This document shows positions 38,486 to 47,092 of a stretch of DNA of 64,000 nt, in pieces; within the stretch, counting starts at the first letter, position 1, and each line of letters starts with the position of its first letter. The stretch lies in assembly GCF_003335585.1 (NCBI RefSeq), contig NZ_QBFD01000037.1, positions 16,196 through 80,195 of the forward strand. Reading direction: 5' to 3'. Origin of the DNA: Sulfitobacter sp. DFL-14 (GTDB lineage: Bacteria; Pseudomonadota; Alphaproteobacteria; Rhodobacterales; Rhodobacteraceae). The notes under the pieces are model-generated. The model was not told where the DNA came from, did not search any database, and was given only the letters and a program-made list of their open reading frames with translations. The translations under genes were made by a program, and so were the position numbers.

Positions 38486-38812
38486 ATGCTACGCACGCGC
38501 GCGAAATATCATCTCGGGCAGATTGTCCGGCACAAGAAACACCCGTTTCGCGGGGTGATTTTTGATGTCGATCCGGAATTTGCAAATACCGATGAATGGT
38601 ATGAATCGATTCCCAAGGAAAACCGCCCGGTCAAGGATCAGCCCTTCTATCACCTGCTGGCGGAAAACGATCAAAGCTACTACGTGGCCTATGTGTCGGA
38701 ACAGAACCTTGTCGCCGATTATTCAGGGGAGCCGGTGGACCATCCCGATATTCCCGACCTGTTCGGCCCCTTCACCGATGGATCCTATCCGCTGCATTTC
38801 CAGCTGAACTGA
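38486..38812 (+). CDS. hspQ: heat shock protein HspQ
   Basis: A 108-aa HspQ: KYHLGQIVRHKKHPFRGVIFDVDPEF at the start, then DQPFYHLLAENDQ, YVAYVSEQNL and the FGPFTDGSYPLHFQLN end. In enterobacteria HspQ is a Lon specificity-enhancing factor and binds hemimethylated DNA. Starts at ATG 38486 with AGGGG upstream; a nearby ATG at 38481 is out of frame. A short hairpin without U tract (38816-38831) follows. Confidence 0.92.
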   Translation: MLRTRAKYHLGQIVRHKKHPFRGVIFDVDPEFANTDEWYESIPKENRPVKDQPFYHLLAENDQSYYVAYVSEQNLVADYSGEPVDHPDIPDLFGPFTDGSYPLHFQLN

Positions 38813-38914
38813 CGGGCCGGAAATCTCCGGCGTTAACCAGAAATTATTCCATATTAGCAAAGTGTTGGGTCCTCAGCGGGGAACCACGGCGCCTGTTTTG
38901 TTCACCGATGGGCA

Positions 38915-38942
38915 CCGCAGGCGCGCCACTGGCCGCCTGCGG
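38915..38942. other. 9-bp hairpin after the GGT-like gene
   Basis: CCGCAGGCG (38915-38923) and CGCCTGCGG (38934-38942) form a perfect stem with a 10-nt loop just outside the stop of the minus-strand GGT-like gene. No U tract, so it may terminate weakly or protect the 3' end. Confidence 0.45.
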
Positions 38943-38950
38943 CGGGCCGG

Positions 38951-40528
38951 TCAGTACCCCAGCGCGCATCCATCCTTGCGCGGGTCACTGGCCCCTTCCA
39001 ACATGCCGTCCGGGCGCATCAGGATGGCCTGGGCACCGCCAAGTGCGACATCCGGAATTTCGACCTTGTGACCCATGTCGCTCAGCTGCGCACGGATCGC
39101 ATCGGGGTATCCCCGTTCCACCTTCAGCACCCCCTGATCGGAAAAGGCGCGCGGCGCGTCGATGGCGCTTTGCACATCCATGCCGAAATCCTGCAAGTTC
39201 GAGGCAAAGCGCGCATGGCCACAGGGCTGATAGGCCCCGCCCATGACGCCAAAGGGCATGATGACCTTACCTTTCTCGCGGATCATGCCCGGAATGATGG
39301 TGTGCATCGGGCGCTTGCCGCCCTTCAGCTCGTTCGCATGGCCTTCCTCCAGGGTGAATCCGGCCCCCCGGTTCTGGAGCAGGATTCCGAATTTTTCCGA
39401 TGCGATACCCGATCCGAAACCGTGGAAAATGGAATAGATCAGAGAGACCGCCATGCCGTCCCTGTCCACCACCGTGACATAGACGGTATCCTTGTGAACC
39501 TGTTCGGAGAGGGCAGCGGGCGAAGCCATCGCGCGCCTGGGGTCGATCAGCGCCGCCAGCCTCTGCGCAGTTTCACCCGACAGCATATGATCCAGCCGGG
39601 TGGTGTGATTCGGGTCCGCCAGGAAACGGTTCCGGGCGTCATAGGCCAGCTTGGTCGCTTCGGCCTCTATGTGGATACGCTCGGCGCCAAAGGGATCCAT
39701 GCCCGCGATGTCGAACTGGTCCAGAATGTTGAGCAGCAGCAGCGCCGTTGCACCCTGGCCGTTTGGCGGATGCTCGACCACTTCGATGCCCTTGTAGGGG
39801 CCTGCAACGGGGGTGGCCGGCGTCGCGGCAACCGCGGCAAAATCCTCGGCTCTGTGTACACCGCCCAGATCGTTCAGCGCGCGCAGCATGTCCTCGGCGA
39901 TTTCGCCGGTGTAGAAGGCATCTCTGCCCTGTTTGGCGATGCGCCGCAGCACTTCGGCCTGACCGGGCGCGCGGAAATTCTGGCCCACCTGCGGCGCCTT
40001 GCCGTCGATCAGATAGTAATCCCGCGCCGCACCTTTCAGCTTTTCCGTCTCGCGCGCCCAGTCAAAGGCGACGCGCGGCGCGACCGGCACCCCGGCTTCG
40101 GCATAGCGGATGGCAGGGGCAAGAATAGCGTCCAGACCCGCGGTGCCGACAGTTTCCGACAGGTGGCAAAAGGCGTCGATCGCGCCGGGTATGGTCACCG
40201 CATCCGCCCCGTACAGCGGCACGTTGCTCTCCCCGCGTTGCCGCAGCTGCGCCGCATCGGCCTCCGCAGGCGCGCGCCCCGATCCGTTCAGCGCATGCAC
40301 TTCGTTGCTGCCGGGCAGGGTGTAAAGAACAAAGCAATCCCCGCCGATCCCGGTCATCTGCGGTTCGCAGATGCCCAGCAGGACCCCGGCGGCAATCGCC
40401 GCATCCATCGCGTTCCCGCCACGCTCCAGCATCTCAACCGCAGTTTTGGCGGCCAGGGGGTGTGACGTGGCGCACAGGCCGTTGGCCGCAATGACAGGAG
40501 AACGTCCGGGCAGGTGAAAGTCGCGCAT
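38951..40528 (-). CDS. gamma-glutamyltransferase family Ntn-hydrolase
   Basis: A 525-aa self-cleaving Ntn hydrolase. The predicted processing site precedes T348 in the motif KDTVYVTVVD; the N-terminal part has NPLAA-like SHPLAAKTAVEMLERGGNAMDAAIA segments (split here), and the late GGAYQPCGHARF block is typical. No signal peptide, in contrast to the secreted E. coli enzyme, so it resembles cytoplasmic YwrD-like or acylase-like members. I prefer ATG 40528 with GGGAA upstream; ATG 40543 is possible. Substrate could be glutathione, another gamma-glutamyl compound or an acyl amide. Confidence 0.88.
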   Translation of the reverse strand: MRDFHLPGRSPVIAANGLCATSHPLAAKTAVEMLERGGNAMDAAIAAGVLLGICEPQMTGIGGDCFVLYTLPGSNEVHALNGSGRAPAEADAAQLRQRGESNVPLYGADAVTIPGAIDAFCHLSETVGTAGLDAILAPAIRYAEAGVPVAPRVAFDWARETEKLKGAARDYYLIDGKAPQVGQNFRAPGQAEVLRRIAKQGRDAFYTGEIAEDMLRALNDLGGVHRAEDFAAVAATPATPVAGPYKGIEVVEHPPNGQGATALLLLNILDQFDIAGMDPFGAERIHIEAEATKLAYDARNRFLADPNHTTRLDHMLSGETAQRLAALIDPRRAMASPAALSEQVHKDTVYVTVVDRDGMAVSLIYSIFHGFGSGIASEKFGILLQNRGAGFTLEEGHANELKGGKRPMHTIIPGMIREKGKVIMPFGVMGGAYQPCGHARFASNLQDFGMDVQSAIDAPRAFSDQGVLKVERGYPDAIRAQLSDMGHKVEIPDVALGGAQAILMRPDGMLEGASDPRKDGCALGY

Positions 40529-40822
40529 ATGGATTCCCAACATTAATGTTTCGCGGCAACCTAGCGCGTCGCTTCGGGACTGCCAATGTCGGGTGGGAAT
40601 GATCGGGAAAGTACCTCGACGCCACGCACTGGGTGGGGGCAATTAAACGCAGCGCCGAGGGAAGCCATATGCAGCTACAAGGCGGAAAATGCCCTACAAC
40701 GGTGGCGCGAATATGATCACAATAAGGCCTTTTGGCGGTCCGCTCCGATCTCCCTTGGGTTGTCAGACCTGCCGCCGCCACCCGCCGGTTGCGGAAATGC
40801 CTGAGCAGGCGGGCGAAACCGG

Positions 40823-41323
40823 TTATCCCTGCAGGTCCAGGGCAATCGCCAGCCGCAGGTCCAAAAGGTTTTCCGCGCCGATGCGGCGGTAACACACATC
40901 CTTGGCAAGGTCACGAATCAGGAACCAGCCAAAGCCGCCTTCGGGCAGGTCCTCGATCACGGGGCTGATCGGCTGCGCATGCCCCAGCGGCGGTTTGCCG
41001 TCGGGCATGGCCTCGCCCCGGTCGATGATCCGGAAATGCAGACCGTCCCCCCTGTGGTCGCCGCGCAGGGTGATCAGGTCGTCCTGCTCCGGCTCCTGCT
41101 CTGTATATGCGTGTTCGACGATGTTGTTCAGCGCCTCGGCCAGCACAAGCTCCACCGTTTGCAGCTCTTCCATATCCAGCCCCAGAGGGGCCAGCGCCTG
41201 CCGCACCCCTGCCAGGGCCTCGCGGACAGCGGGCTTGCTGCTTTTGAAGCGGATATCGAAAGGAAAGGGCAGGGTTTCCGGCGACAGCGCCGTGGAACTG
41301 GTCATGGCCACCTGCTCAGGCAT
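40823..41323 (-). CDS. RsbW-like ATP-binding regulatory kinase
   Basis: A 166-aa GHKL-type HATPase of the anti-sigma/serine-kinase class. The N-box ELVLAEALNNIVEHAY and the G-box GGFGWFLIRDLAKDV are visible, without HisKA or membrane parts. Such proteins phosphorylate a STAS partner and sequester a sigma factor. The start overlaps the end of the STAS gene, so the two are translationally coupled. No sigma factor or PP2C phosphatase lies in the window. Confidence 0.88.
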   Translation of the reverse strand: MPEQVAMTSSTALSPETLPFPFDIRFKSSKPAVREALAGVRQALAPLGLDMEELQTVELVLAEALNNIVEHAYTEQEPEQDDLITLRGDHRGDGLHFRIIDRGEAMPDGKPPLGHAQPISPVIEDLPEGGFGWFLIRDLAKDVCYRRIGAENLLDLRLAIALDLQG

Positions 41324-41654
41324 GTTGACCGCTCAGCGCGGCGGCAAGCGTGGGGAAGATGGCAAAGACCGAATCCATCCGTGTCAGTTTGAACACCCGG
41401 TCAACCGGCGCTGTCATGCCCGCCAGGATCAGCGACCGGTCCGGGGCAAGGAACTTCATCGTTGCCACGATCGCGCCCAGACCGCTGGAATCGATGAAGG
41501 TGACTTCGCTCAGGTCCAGTATGATGTTTTCGCCCCCTCCCTGGGCGGCCTGGCGCATCGTCTCCTTGAAATCCAGCGCGACCGCGGCGTCGATCCGCTG
41601 TTCGCGCAGACCGACCACGCAGAAGTCAGCTTCTGTTTTGACGGAAACTTGCAT
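41316..41654 (-). CDS. STAS-domain anti-anti-sigma factor
   Basis: A 112-aa RsbV/SpoIIAA-type STAS protein. The phospho-acceptor region is LDLSEVTFIDSSGLGAIV with S56 or S57 as the modified serine. It would release the target of the adjacent RsbW-like kinase when unphosphorylated. AGAGG before ATG 41654 decides the start. It shares a 93-bp divergent spacer with the thiolase gene. Confidence 0.92.
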   Translation of the reverse strand: MQVSVKTEADFCVVGLREQRIDAAVALDFKETMRQAAQGGGENIILDLSEVTFIDSSGLGAIVATMKFLAPDRSLILAGMTAPVDRVFKLTRMDSVFAIFPTLAAALSGQHA

Positions 41655-41747
41655 AGACAGACCTCTAGACCCAACTGGTGAAGCCGTTAGATAGTGACCA
41701 AAGATTATCATTCGGTAACCAACGGCCGGGACAAACAGGAGAATGTG

Positions 41748-42920
41748 ATGCGGAATGTCGTGATTGCTGGTGCGTCTCGCACCCCGATGGGCGGATTTCA
41801 AGGGGCTTTCGCGGGCCTTACGGCGTCAGAGCTGGGGGGCCATGCCATCAGGGCCGCGCTGGAAAATGCCGGGCCCGCCGTGGTCCAGGAGGTTCTGATG
41901 GGCTGCGTCCTGCCCGCGGGGCAGGGCCAGGCCCCCGCCCGCCAGGCCGGTTTCGCCGCCGGTCTGGGCCAGGACGTGCCCGCCACCACCCTGAACAAGA
42001 TGTGCGGCTCGGGCATGAAGGCCGCGATGATCGCCTTTGACCAGATCGCGCTGGGCCATACCGATGTCATGGCGGCAGGCGGCATGGAAAGCATGACCAA
42101 CGCGCCTTATGTGCTGCCAAAAATGCGCGGCGGCGCGCGGCTTGGCCATGGGGCGGTGATCGACCACATGTTCCTTGACGGTCTCGAAGACGCCTATGAC
42201 AAGGGCCGCCTCATGGGCACCTTTGCCGAGGATTGTGCCGAGACCTATCAGTTCACCCGCGAACGTCAGGATGAATACGCTCTGGCCTCGCTGTCGCGCG
42301 CCATCGCGGCACAGGACAGCGGTGCGTTCAGCGATGAAATCGCCGCGGTCGAGGTGACCTCGCGCAAGGGCAGCACAAGCATTGCCGCCGATGAACAACC
42401 CGCACAGGCCCGGCCGGACAAAATCCCGCATCTGAAACCTGCCTTCCGTCAGGGTGGCACGGTGACGGCGGCCAATTCCTCGTCGATCTCTGACGGGGCC
42501 GCCGCGCTGATCCTCGCTTCGGAAGAGGCGGCCGAGGCGCAGGGCCTCAACATCCGCGCGCGCATCCTTGGCCATGCCAGCCACGCGCAGGAACCGGGCC
42601 TTTTCACCACCGCCCCGGTGCCCGCCGCGAAAAAGCTGCTGGAGCGGATCGGCTGGAAGAAAGAGGACGTGGACCTGTGGGAGGTCAACGAGGCCTTTGC
42701 CGTCGTTCCCATGGCCTTCATGCATGAGATGGGACTGGACCATGACATCGTGAACGTCAACGGCGGCGCCTGCGCGCTGGGCCATCCCATCGGTGCCTCC
42801 GGCGCGCGGATCATGGTCACGCTGCTGAACGCATTGGAAAAACGCAACCTGCGCCGTGGCATTGCCGCGATCTGTATCGGTGGCGGCGAAGGCACAGCCA
42901 TCGCCATCGAGCGCGTATGA
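41748..42920 (+). CDS. acetyl-CoA C-acyltransferase (thiolase)
   Basis: Thiolase-fold enzyme of 390 aa. The acyl-carrying C86 (NKMCGSGM), H346 (CALGHPIGASG) and second catalytic C376 (AICIGGGEG) are all present. It either condenses two acetyl-CoA (acetoacetyl-CoA synthesis for PHB or ketone pathways) or cleaves 3-ketoacyl-CoA; the sequence resembles biosynthetic types, but the direction is not certain. AGGAGAA before ATG 41748. Confidence 0.93.
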   Translation: MRNVVIAGASRTPMGGFQGAFAGLTASELGGHAIRAALENAGPAVVQEVLMGCVLPAGQGQAPARQAGFAAGLGQDVPATTLNKMCGSGMKAAMIAFDQIALGHTDVMAAGGMESMTNAPYVLPKMRGGARLGHGAVIDHMFLDGLEDAYDKGRLMGTFAEDCAETYQFTRERQDEYALASLSRAIAAQDSGAFSDEIAAVEVTSRKGSTSIAADEQPAQARPDKIPHLKPAFRQGGTVTAANSSSISDGAAALILASEEAAEAQGLNIRARILGHASHAQEPGLFTTAPVPAAKKLLERIGWKKEDVDLWEVNEAFAVVPMAFMHEMGLDHDIVNVNGGACALGHPIGASGARIMVTLLNALEKRNLRRGIAAICIGGGEGTAIAIERV

Positions 42921-42997
42921 TTTGTTTTTGCCATACATAATCTCGGGGGGGGCGGGAGGCGGACAGCCCCCGGCGCTCCCGTTCAAGGAAACATCCT

Positions 42998-43456
42998 GTG
43001 CAAGTTGACTATGACACCCTGGCCAAGACCATCGCGGCGCTGACCGAAGGCGAGGACGATGCCGTGGCCCTGATGGCCACCGTCGCCTGCGAGGTCCATC
43101 ACGCCGACGACCGCTTCGACTGGACTGGCTTCTACCGCGTCACCGCGCCGGAACTGCTCAAGATCGGGCCCTATCAGGGCGGCCATGGCTGCCTGGTGAT
43201 TCCGTTCTCGCGCGGGGTCTGCGGGGCGGCCGCGCGGGAAGGCAGGGTGCAGCTGGTCCCGGATGTGGACGCTTTCCCGGGTCACATCGCTTGCGCCTCG
43301 ACCACGCGGTCGGAACTGGTGTTGCCGGTCCGCGACGGCGCCGGCACGTTGATCGCGGTGTTCGACATCGACAGCGATCAGCCCGATGCCTTTTCGCACA
43401 AGGATGCCAACGCCCTTGGCGACATCTTGCAGTCGGTTTTCCAACAAGTGAAATAA
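42998..43456 (+). CDS. msrC: free methionine-(R)-sulfoxide reductase (GAF domain)
   Basis: A 152-aa GAF-domain enzyme that reduces free Met-(R)-sulfoxide. The three redox cysteines are C65 (GHGCLVIPF), C75 (RGVCGAA) and C99 (HIACAST), with spacings of 10 and 24 that match C84, C94 and C118 of the E. coli enzyme. It starts with GTG at 42998, with AAGGAA upstream. It stands next to the methyl-group gene block, where methionine is a likely product. Confidence 0.93.
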   Translation: MQVDYDTLAKTIAALTEGEDDAVALMATVACEVHHADDRFDWTGFYRVTAPELLKIGPYQGGHGCLVIPFSRGVCGAAAREGRVQLVPDVDAFPGHIACASTTRSELVLPVRDGAGTLIAVFDIDSDQPDAFSHKDANALGDILQSVFQQVK

Positions 43457-43486
43457 TACTGGAAAATTTCATTTCCGAGGTCTAGC

Positions 43487-43511
43487 GTGAAAATGGAGAC
43501 GTAATTTTCAC
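43487..43511. promoter_or_regulatory. inverted repeat upstream of the XRE-cupin gene, putative operator
   Basis: GTGAAAAT (43487-43494) and ATTTTCAC (43504-43511) are perfect 8-bp arms with a 9-nt spacer, ending 10 bases before the regulator ATG; a smaller GGAAA/TTTCC repeat lies at 43461-43476. The symmetric arms suit a dimeric HTH protein, most simply autoregulation. Confidence 0.55.
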
Positions 43512-43521
43512 CCAAGGCATC

Positions 43522-44094
43522 ATGCAGCTCAGCGCGCCAGATTCACCCTTTTCGCTTGGAGCGGACCTGCGCGCCCTGCGCAAGAGCCGGGATCTGACCC
43601 TGACAGATCTGTCAAATGCCCTTGGCCGTTCCGTCGGCTGGCTCAGCCAGGTCGAACGGGGCATCTCTGAGCCTTCAATCACCGATCTGCGCCATATCGC
43701 AGCCTGTCTGGGGGTTTCCGTCTCCATGTTGTTCCGCCATGCTGCAGCCCCGGCGCATGAGGCGGGCTATGTGGTGCGGCGCGGCGCGCGGCGGCCCATC
43801 GGCTCTGATGTGGCCGGGCTGGTGGAGGAGTTGCTCTCCCCCGACCTTACGGATGATTTTGAAGTCGTCCATTCCACCTTTCAGCCCCATAGCCGCATCA
43901 AGGCGCCGGTCAGCCGCCCCACCCAGGAGGTCGGATACCTTGTGTCAGGCAGGCTGGAGATCGAGATCGAGGGCACAACCCATCTGCTGAACCCCGGTGA
44001 CAGCTTCCGCATCCGCGGCGAGGCGTTCCGCTGGGCCAACCCTTTCGATGCCCCCGCTGCGGCGATCTGGGTCATCGCGCCGCCGGTGTATTAG
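43522..44094 (+). CDS. XRE-family regulator with C-terminal cupin
   Basis: A 190-aa transcription factor: HTH of the Cro/C1 type at about 15-70 (LTDLSNALGRSVGWLSQVERG) and a cupin-2 domain at about 115-185 (GYLVSGRLEIEIEG, LNPGDSFRI). This architecture commonly senses a small amine- or sulfonate-type ligand in the cupin pocket. An inverted repeat stands just upstream. It heads the methyl-group block and is its most likely regulator. Confidence 0.9.
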   Translation: MQLSAPDSPFSLGADLRALRKSRDLTLTDLSNALGRSVGWLSQVERGISEPSITDLRHIAACLGVSVSMLFRHAAAPAHEAGYVVRRGARRPIGSDVAGLVEELLSPDLTDDFEVVHSTFQPHSRIKAPVSRPTQEVGYLVSGRLEIEIEGTTHLLNPGDSFRIRGEAFRWANPFDAPAAAIWVIAPPVY

Positions 44095-44103
44095 GTTGAT
44101 GGC

Positions 44104-44262
44104 ATGAGCGTTGAAGCCCGAACCCTAACTGCTCTTTTCCGGCTGGTGTTTGGCGCCAGACCGGGGGCTCTCTTCGACAGCCCGGTGCGCCGGGTCATGG
44201 CGCTTTGTTTCATTCTGAACGGTGTCCTGCCGGGCGCCGCCACCACCCCGACAAGGAGTTGA
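44104..44262 (+). CDS. possible 52-aa small protein
   Basis: ATG 44104 opens a 52-codon frame between the XRE-cupin and GFA-family genes whose TGA falls within the RBS region of the next gene (AAGGAG just before ATG 44266). The product would have a basic amphipathic start, FRLVFGARPG, and a hydrophobic stretch VMALCFILNGVLPG. The RBS is weak. I do not recognise it; it may be non-coding. Confidence 0.3.
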   Translation: MSVEARTLTALFRLVFGARPGALFDSPVRRVMALCFILNGVLPGAATTPTRS

Positions 44263-44265
44263 ACC

Positions 44266-44649
44266 ATGCTCAAAGGCAGCTGCCTGTGCGGCAAGATCAC
44301 TTTCACGGCAGAGCGCACGGCACGCGATCCGGCGGCTTGCCATTGCAGCCAGTGCCGCAAGCAATCGGGCCATTACTGGGCTTCCGTGAATGTCTGGATG
44401 GAGGGGTTCAGGATGACGGGCCCGGTGCGCTGGTACGCGGCATCTGACCGCGCCAAACGCGGCTTTTGCCCGACCTGCGGCTCCTTCCTGTTCTGGAAAA
44501 GCGAGGATGAGGACGAAATCGGCGTGGCCCTGGGTGCGCTCGACGGGGAAACCGGCCTGCATCTGGAACGGCACATCTTCACCGCCGACAAGGGCGATTA
44601 TTACGACATTCCGGCCACCGGCCCACGGGAGGCAGAAGCAGATGAGTGA
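44266..44649 (+). CDS. GFA-family (Mss4-like) zinc protein
   Basis: A 127-aa GFA-family protein with zinc cysteines in CLCGKITF, CHCSQCRKQSGHYWA and FCPTCGSFLF. Family members were proposed to accelerate the glutathione-formaldehyde adduct, though activity is rarely proven. Its place directly before the DMGDH-like gene, which it overlaps by eight bases, suggests a role in handling formaldehyde released by N-demethylation. RBS AAGGAG 6 bases upstream. Confidence 0.88.
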   Translation: MLKGSCLCGKITFTAERTARDPAACHCSQCRKQSGHYWASVNVWMEGFRMTGPVRWYAASDRAKRGFCPTCGSFLFWKSEDEDEIGVALGALDGETGLHLERHIFTADKGDYYDIPATGPREAEADE

Positions 44650-47092
44650 GTTCCCCACAACCGCGCGTGTCGTCATCATTGGCGGTGGCGTCGTCGGGGC
44701 CTCGACCCTTTATCATCTGGCCAGGGCAGGCTGGACCGATTGCGTCCTGCTGGAAAAGAACGAGCTGACGGCGGGTTCCACCTGGCATGCGGCAGGCAAT
44801 GTGCCGAACTTTGCGGGTTCCTGGGCGGTGATGAACATGCAGCGCTATGCCGCCGCAATGTACCGCACTTTGGGCGATGACGTGGGCTATCCGATGAACT
44901 ACCACGTCACCGGCTCTGTCAGGCTGGCCCATTCGAAGGAGCGGATGCAGGAATTCGAACGTGTCGCCTCCATGGGGCAATACCAGGGGCTGGAGATGAC
45001 CGTCTGCACGCCGGATGAGTTGAAGGAAAAGCATCCCTTCATGGAAACCCATGATCTGATGGGGGGGCTGTGGGACCCGCTGGACGGCGACATCGACCCG
45101 GCGCAGCTGACCCAGGCGCTGGCCAAGGGGGCGCGGGATGCGGGCGGGCGGATCGAACGCTTTTGCCCGGCCATCGGCATTGACCGCGAGGGCGACGAAT
45201 GGATCGTGAAGACCCCCAAGGGTGATATCCGCTGCGAATATGTGGCCAATTGCGCGGGCTACTACGCGCAACGTGTGGGCGAGATGTTCAAGCCCTTCGG
45301 CGGGCGCACCGTGCCGATGGTGGTCATGTCGCACCAGTATTTCCTGACCGAGCCGATTGCCGAGCTTGAGGCATGGACCAAAGAGAAGGGCCACAAGGTC
45401 CCGCTGCTGCGCGACGTCGATACGTCCTATTATCTGCGGCAGGACAAGAACGGCCTGAACCTTGGCCCCTACGAGCGGAACTGCAAGGCACATTGGGTCA
45501 CGCCGGATGATCCGATGCCAGAGGATTTCAGCTTTCAGCTTTACCCTGACGATCTGGAAAGGCTGGAATATTACATCGAGGACGCGATGGCGCGGGTGCC
45601 TATCCTGGGCAGTGCCGGGGTGGGCCGCAACATCAATGGCCCGATCCCCTATGCCCCTGACGGGTTGCCCATGGTGGGGCCGATGCCGGGCGTGCGGAAC
45701 GCGTTCGAAGGGCATTCTTTCACCTTCGGCATTGCCCAGGGCGGCGGCGCGGGCAAGGTCTTGTCTGAATGGATCATGCATGGCCAGACAGAGCAGGACA
45801 TGTGGGCGGTCGATCCGCGCCGCTACACCCATTTCGCCGATCACGACTATACGCTGGCCAAGGCGCTGGAGACCTATGGCCATGAATATGCGATGCATTT
45901 CCCGCGTCACGCCTGGCCTGCGGGGCGCGACAAGAAGCTGTCGTCGCTGCATTCCCGCCTGCGGGACAAGGGCGCGCAATTTGGCGCCTACAACGGCTGG
46001 GAACGGGCCAACTGGTTTGCCCAGCCGGGCGATGACACATCCGAGGAAGCGACCCAGACCTGGGACCGCAACGGCCCCTGGGCGCCTCGCATCCGCGAGG
46101 AGGTGGAAGCGGTGCGCGATCACTGCGGCATGCTGCCGATCAGCGGTTTCACCCGCCTCAGGGTCAAGGGCCCGGGCGCGCGGGATTTCATCGACGGGCT
46201 GACCGCCTCGGCCCTGCCGGGGCCGGGGCGCGTCGGCCTGGCCTATTTCCCCGACGACCGGGGCCGCATCGTGACCGAGACCAGCGTGATGGTGCATGGG
46301 CCGGACGACGTGGGTCTGATCACTGCTGCCGTGGCGCAGTGGCACGACGCCGAGTACTTTCAGCGACAGGCGCCCGCAGGCATTGCCGTGACGGACCATT
46401 CTGACGCGGTGGATTGCCTGCTGGTCACCGGCCCGAAGGCACGCGAGATCCTTGCCCCTTTGACCCAAGACCATGACCTGACGGCCCCCTGGCTGTCTGT
46501 CAGCATGGCGGGCACGGTCGCGGGGCAGGAGGCCGCGCTGCTGCGGGTATCCTTCGCGGGCGAGCTGGGCTGGGAGCTGCATGCAGCTCCCGGGGCGATG
46601 CCGCCGATCTGGGATGCGCTGCTGAGTGCGGGGGTAAAACCCTTTGGCGTGTGGGCGCTGAACGCCATGAGGATCGAAAAGGGCTATCGCGCGTGGAAGG
46701 GCGACCTGTCGACGGATTACACCCTGCTGGAGGCGGGCCTTGACCGGTTCATCCGCTTTGACAAGCCGCAGGACTTTCCCGGCAAGGCGGCTTTGCTCGC
46801 CGAGAAACAGGCAGGTGTGAAGAAACGCTTTGTCACCATGATCGTCGAGGCGGGCGATCAGGACGCGCCCTATATGTCCACGGTGTTCCACAAGGGCGAG
46901 GTCGTGGGTGAGACCACCAGTGGCGACTGGGGCTACCGGCTGGGCAAATCCATCGCGCTGGGCACCATCCGCGCGGATCTTGCCGAACCCGGCACGCAGG
47001 TGCAGATCAACATCTTTGGCAAACTCTGCCTGGCGGTGGTGCAACCGGATCAACCGCTTTGGGACCCTGAAAACGAAAGGCTGCGCGCATGA
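44642..47092 (+). CDS. DMGDH-like FAD oxidoreductase-GcvT fusion (copy 1)
   Basis: An 816-aa protein with an N-terminal DAO-type FAD domain (GGGVVG at 14-19), a linker (FAO_M) domain and a C-terminal GcvT/aminomethyltransferase part from about residue 430. H49 in GSTWHAAG matches the histidine that carries covalent FAD in dimethylglycine dehydrogenase. It would oxidise an N-methyl group of dimethylglycine, sarcosine or a related amine, passing the one-carbon unit to tetrahydrofolate. Real start is 44642, overlapping the GFA stop. The following LysE gene overlaps by four bases. The exact amine is uncertain. Confidence 0.88.
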   Translation: MSEFPTTARVVIIGGGVVGASTLYHLARAGWTDCVLLEKNELTAGSTWHAAGNVPNFAGSWAVMNMQRYAAAMYRTLGDDVGYPMNYHVTGSVRLAHSKERMQEFERVASMGQYQGLEMTVCTPDELKEKHPFMETHDLMGGLWDPLDGDIDPAQLTQALAKGARDAGGRIERFCPAIGIDREGDEWIVKTPKGDIRCEYVANCAGYYAQRVGEMFKPFGGRTVPMVVMSHQYFLTEPIAELEAWTKEKGHKVPLLRDVDTSYYLRQDKNGLNLGPYERNCKAHWVTPDDPMPEDFSFQLYPDDLERLEYYIEDAMARVPILGSAGVGRNINGPIPYAPDGLPMVGPMPGVRNAFEGHSFTFGIAQGGGAGKVLSEWIMHGQTEQDMWAVDPRRYTHFADHDYTLAKALETYGHEYAMHFPRHAWPAGRDKKLSSLHSRLRDKGAQFGAYNGWERANWFAQPGDDTSEEATQTWDRNGPWAPRIREEVEAVRDHCGMLPISGFTRLRVKGPGARDFIDGLTASALPGPGRVGLAYFPDDRGRIVTETSVMVHGPDDVGLITAAVAQWHDAEYFQRQAPAGIAVTDHSDAVDCLLVTGPKAREILAPLTQDHDLTAPWLSVSMAGTVAGQEAALLRVSFAGELGWELHAAPGAMPPIWDALLSAGVKPFGVWALNAMRIEKGYRAWKGDLSTDYTLLEAGLDRFIRFDKPQDFPGKAALLAEKQAGVKKRFVTMIVEAGDQDAPYMSTVFHKGEVVGETTSGDWGYRLGKSIALGTIRADLAEPGTQVQINIFGKLCLAVVQPDQPLWDPENERLRA

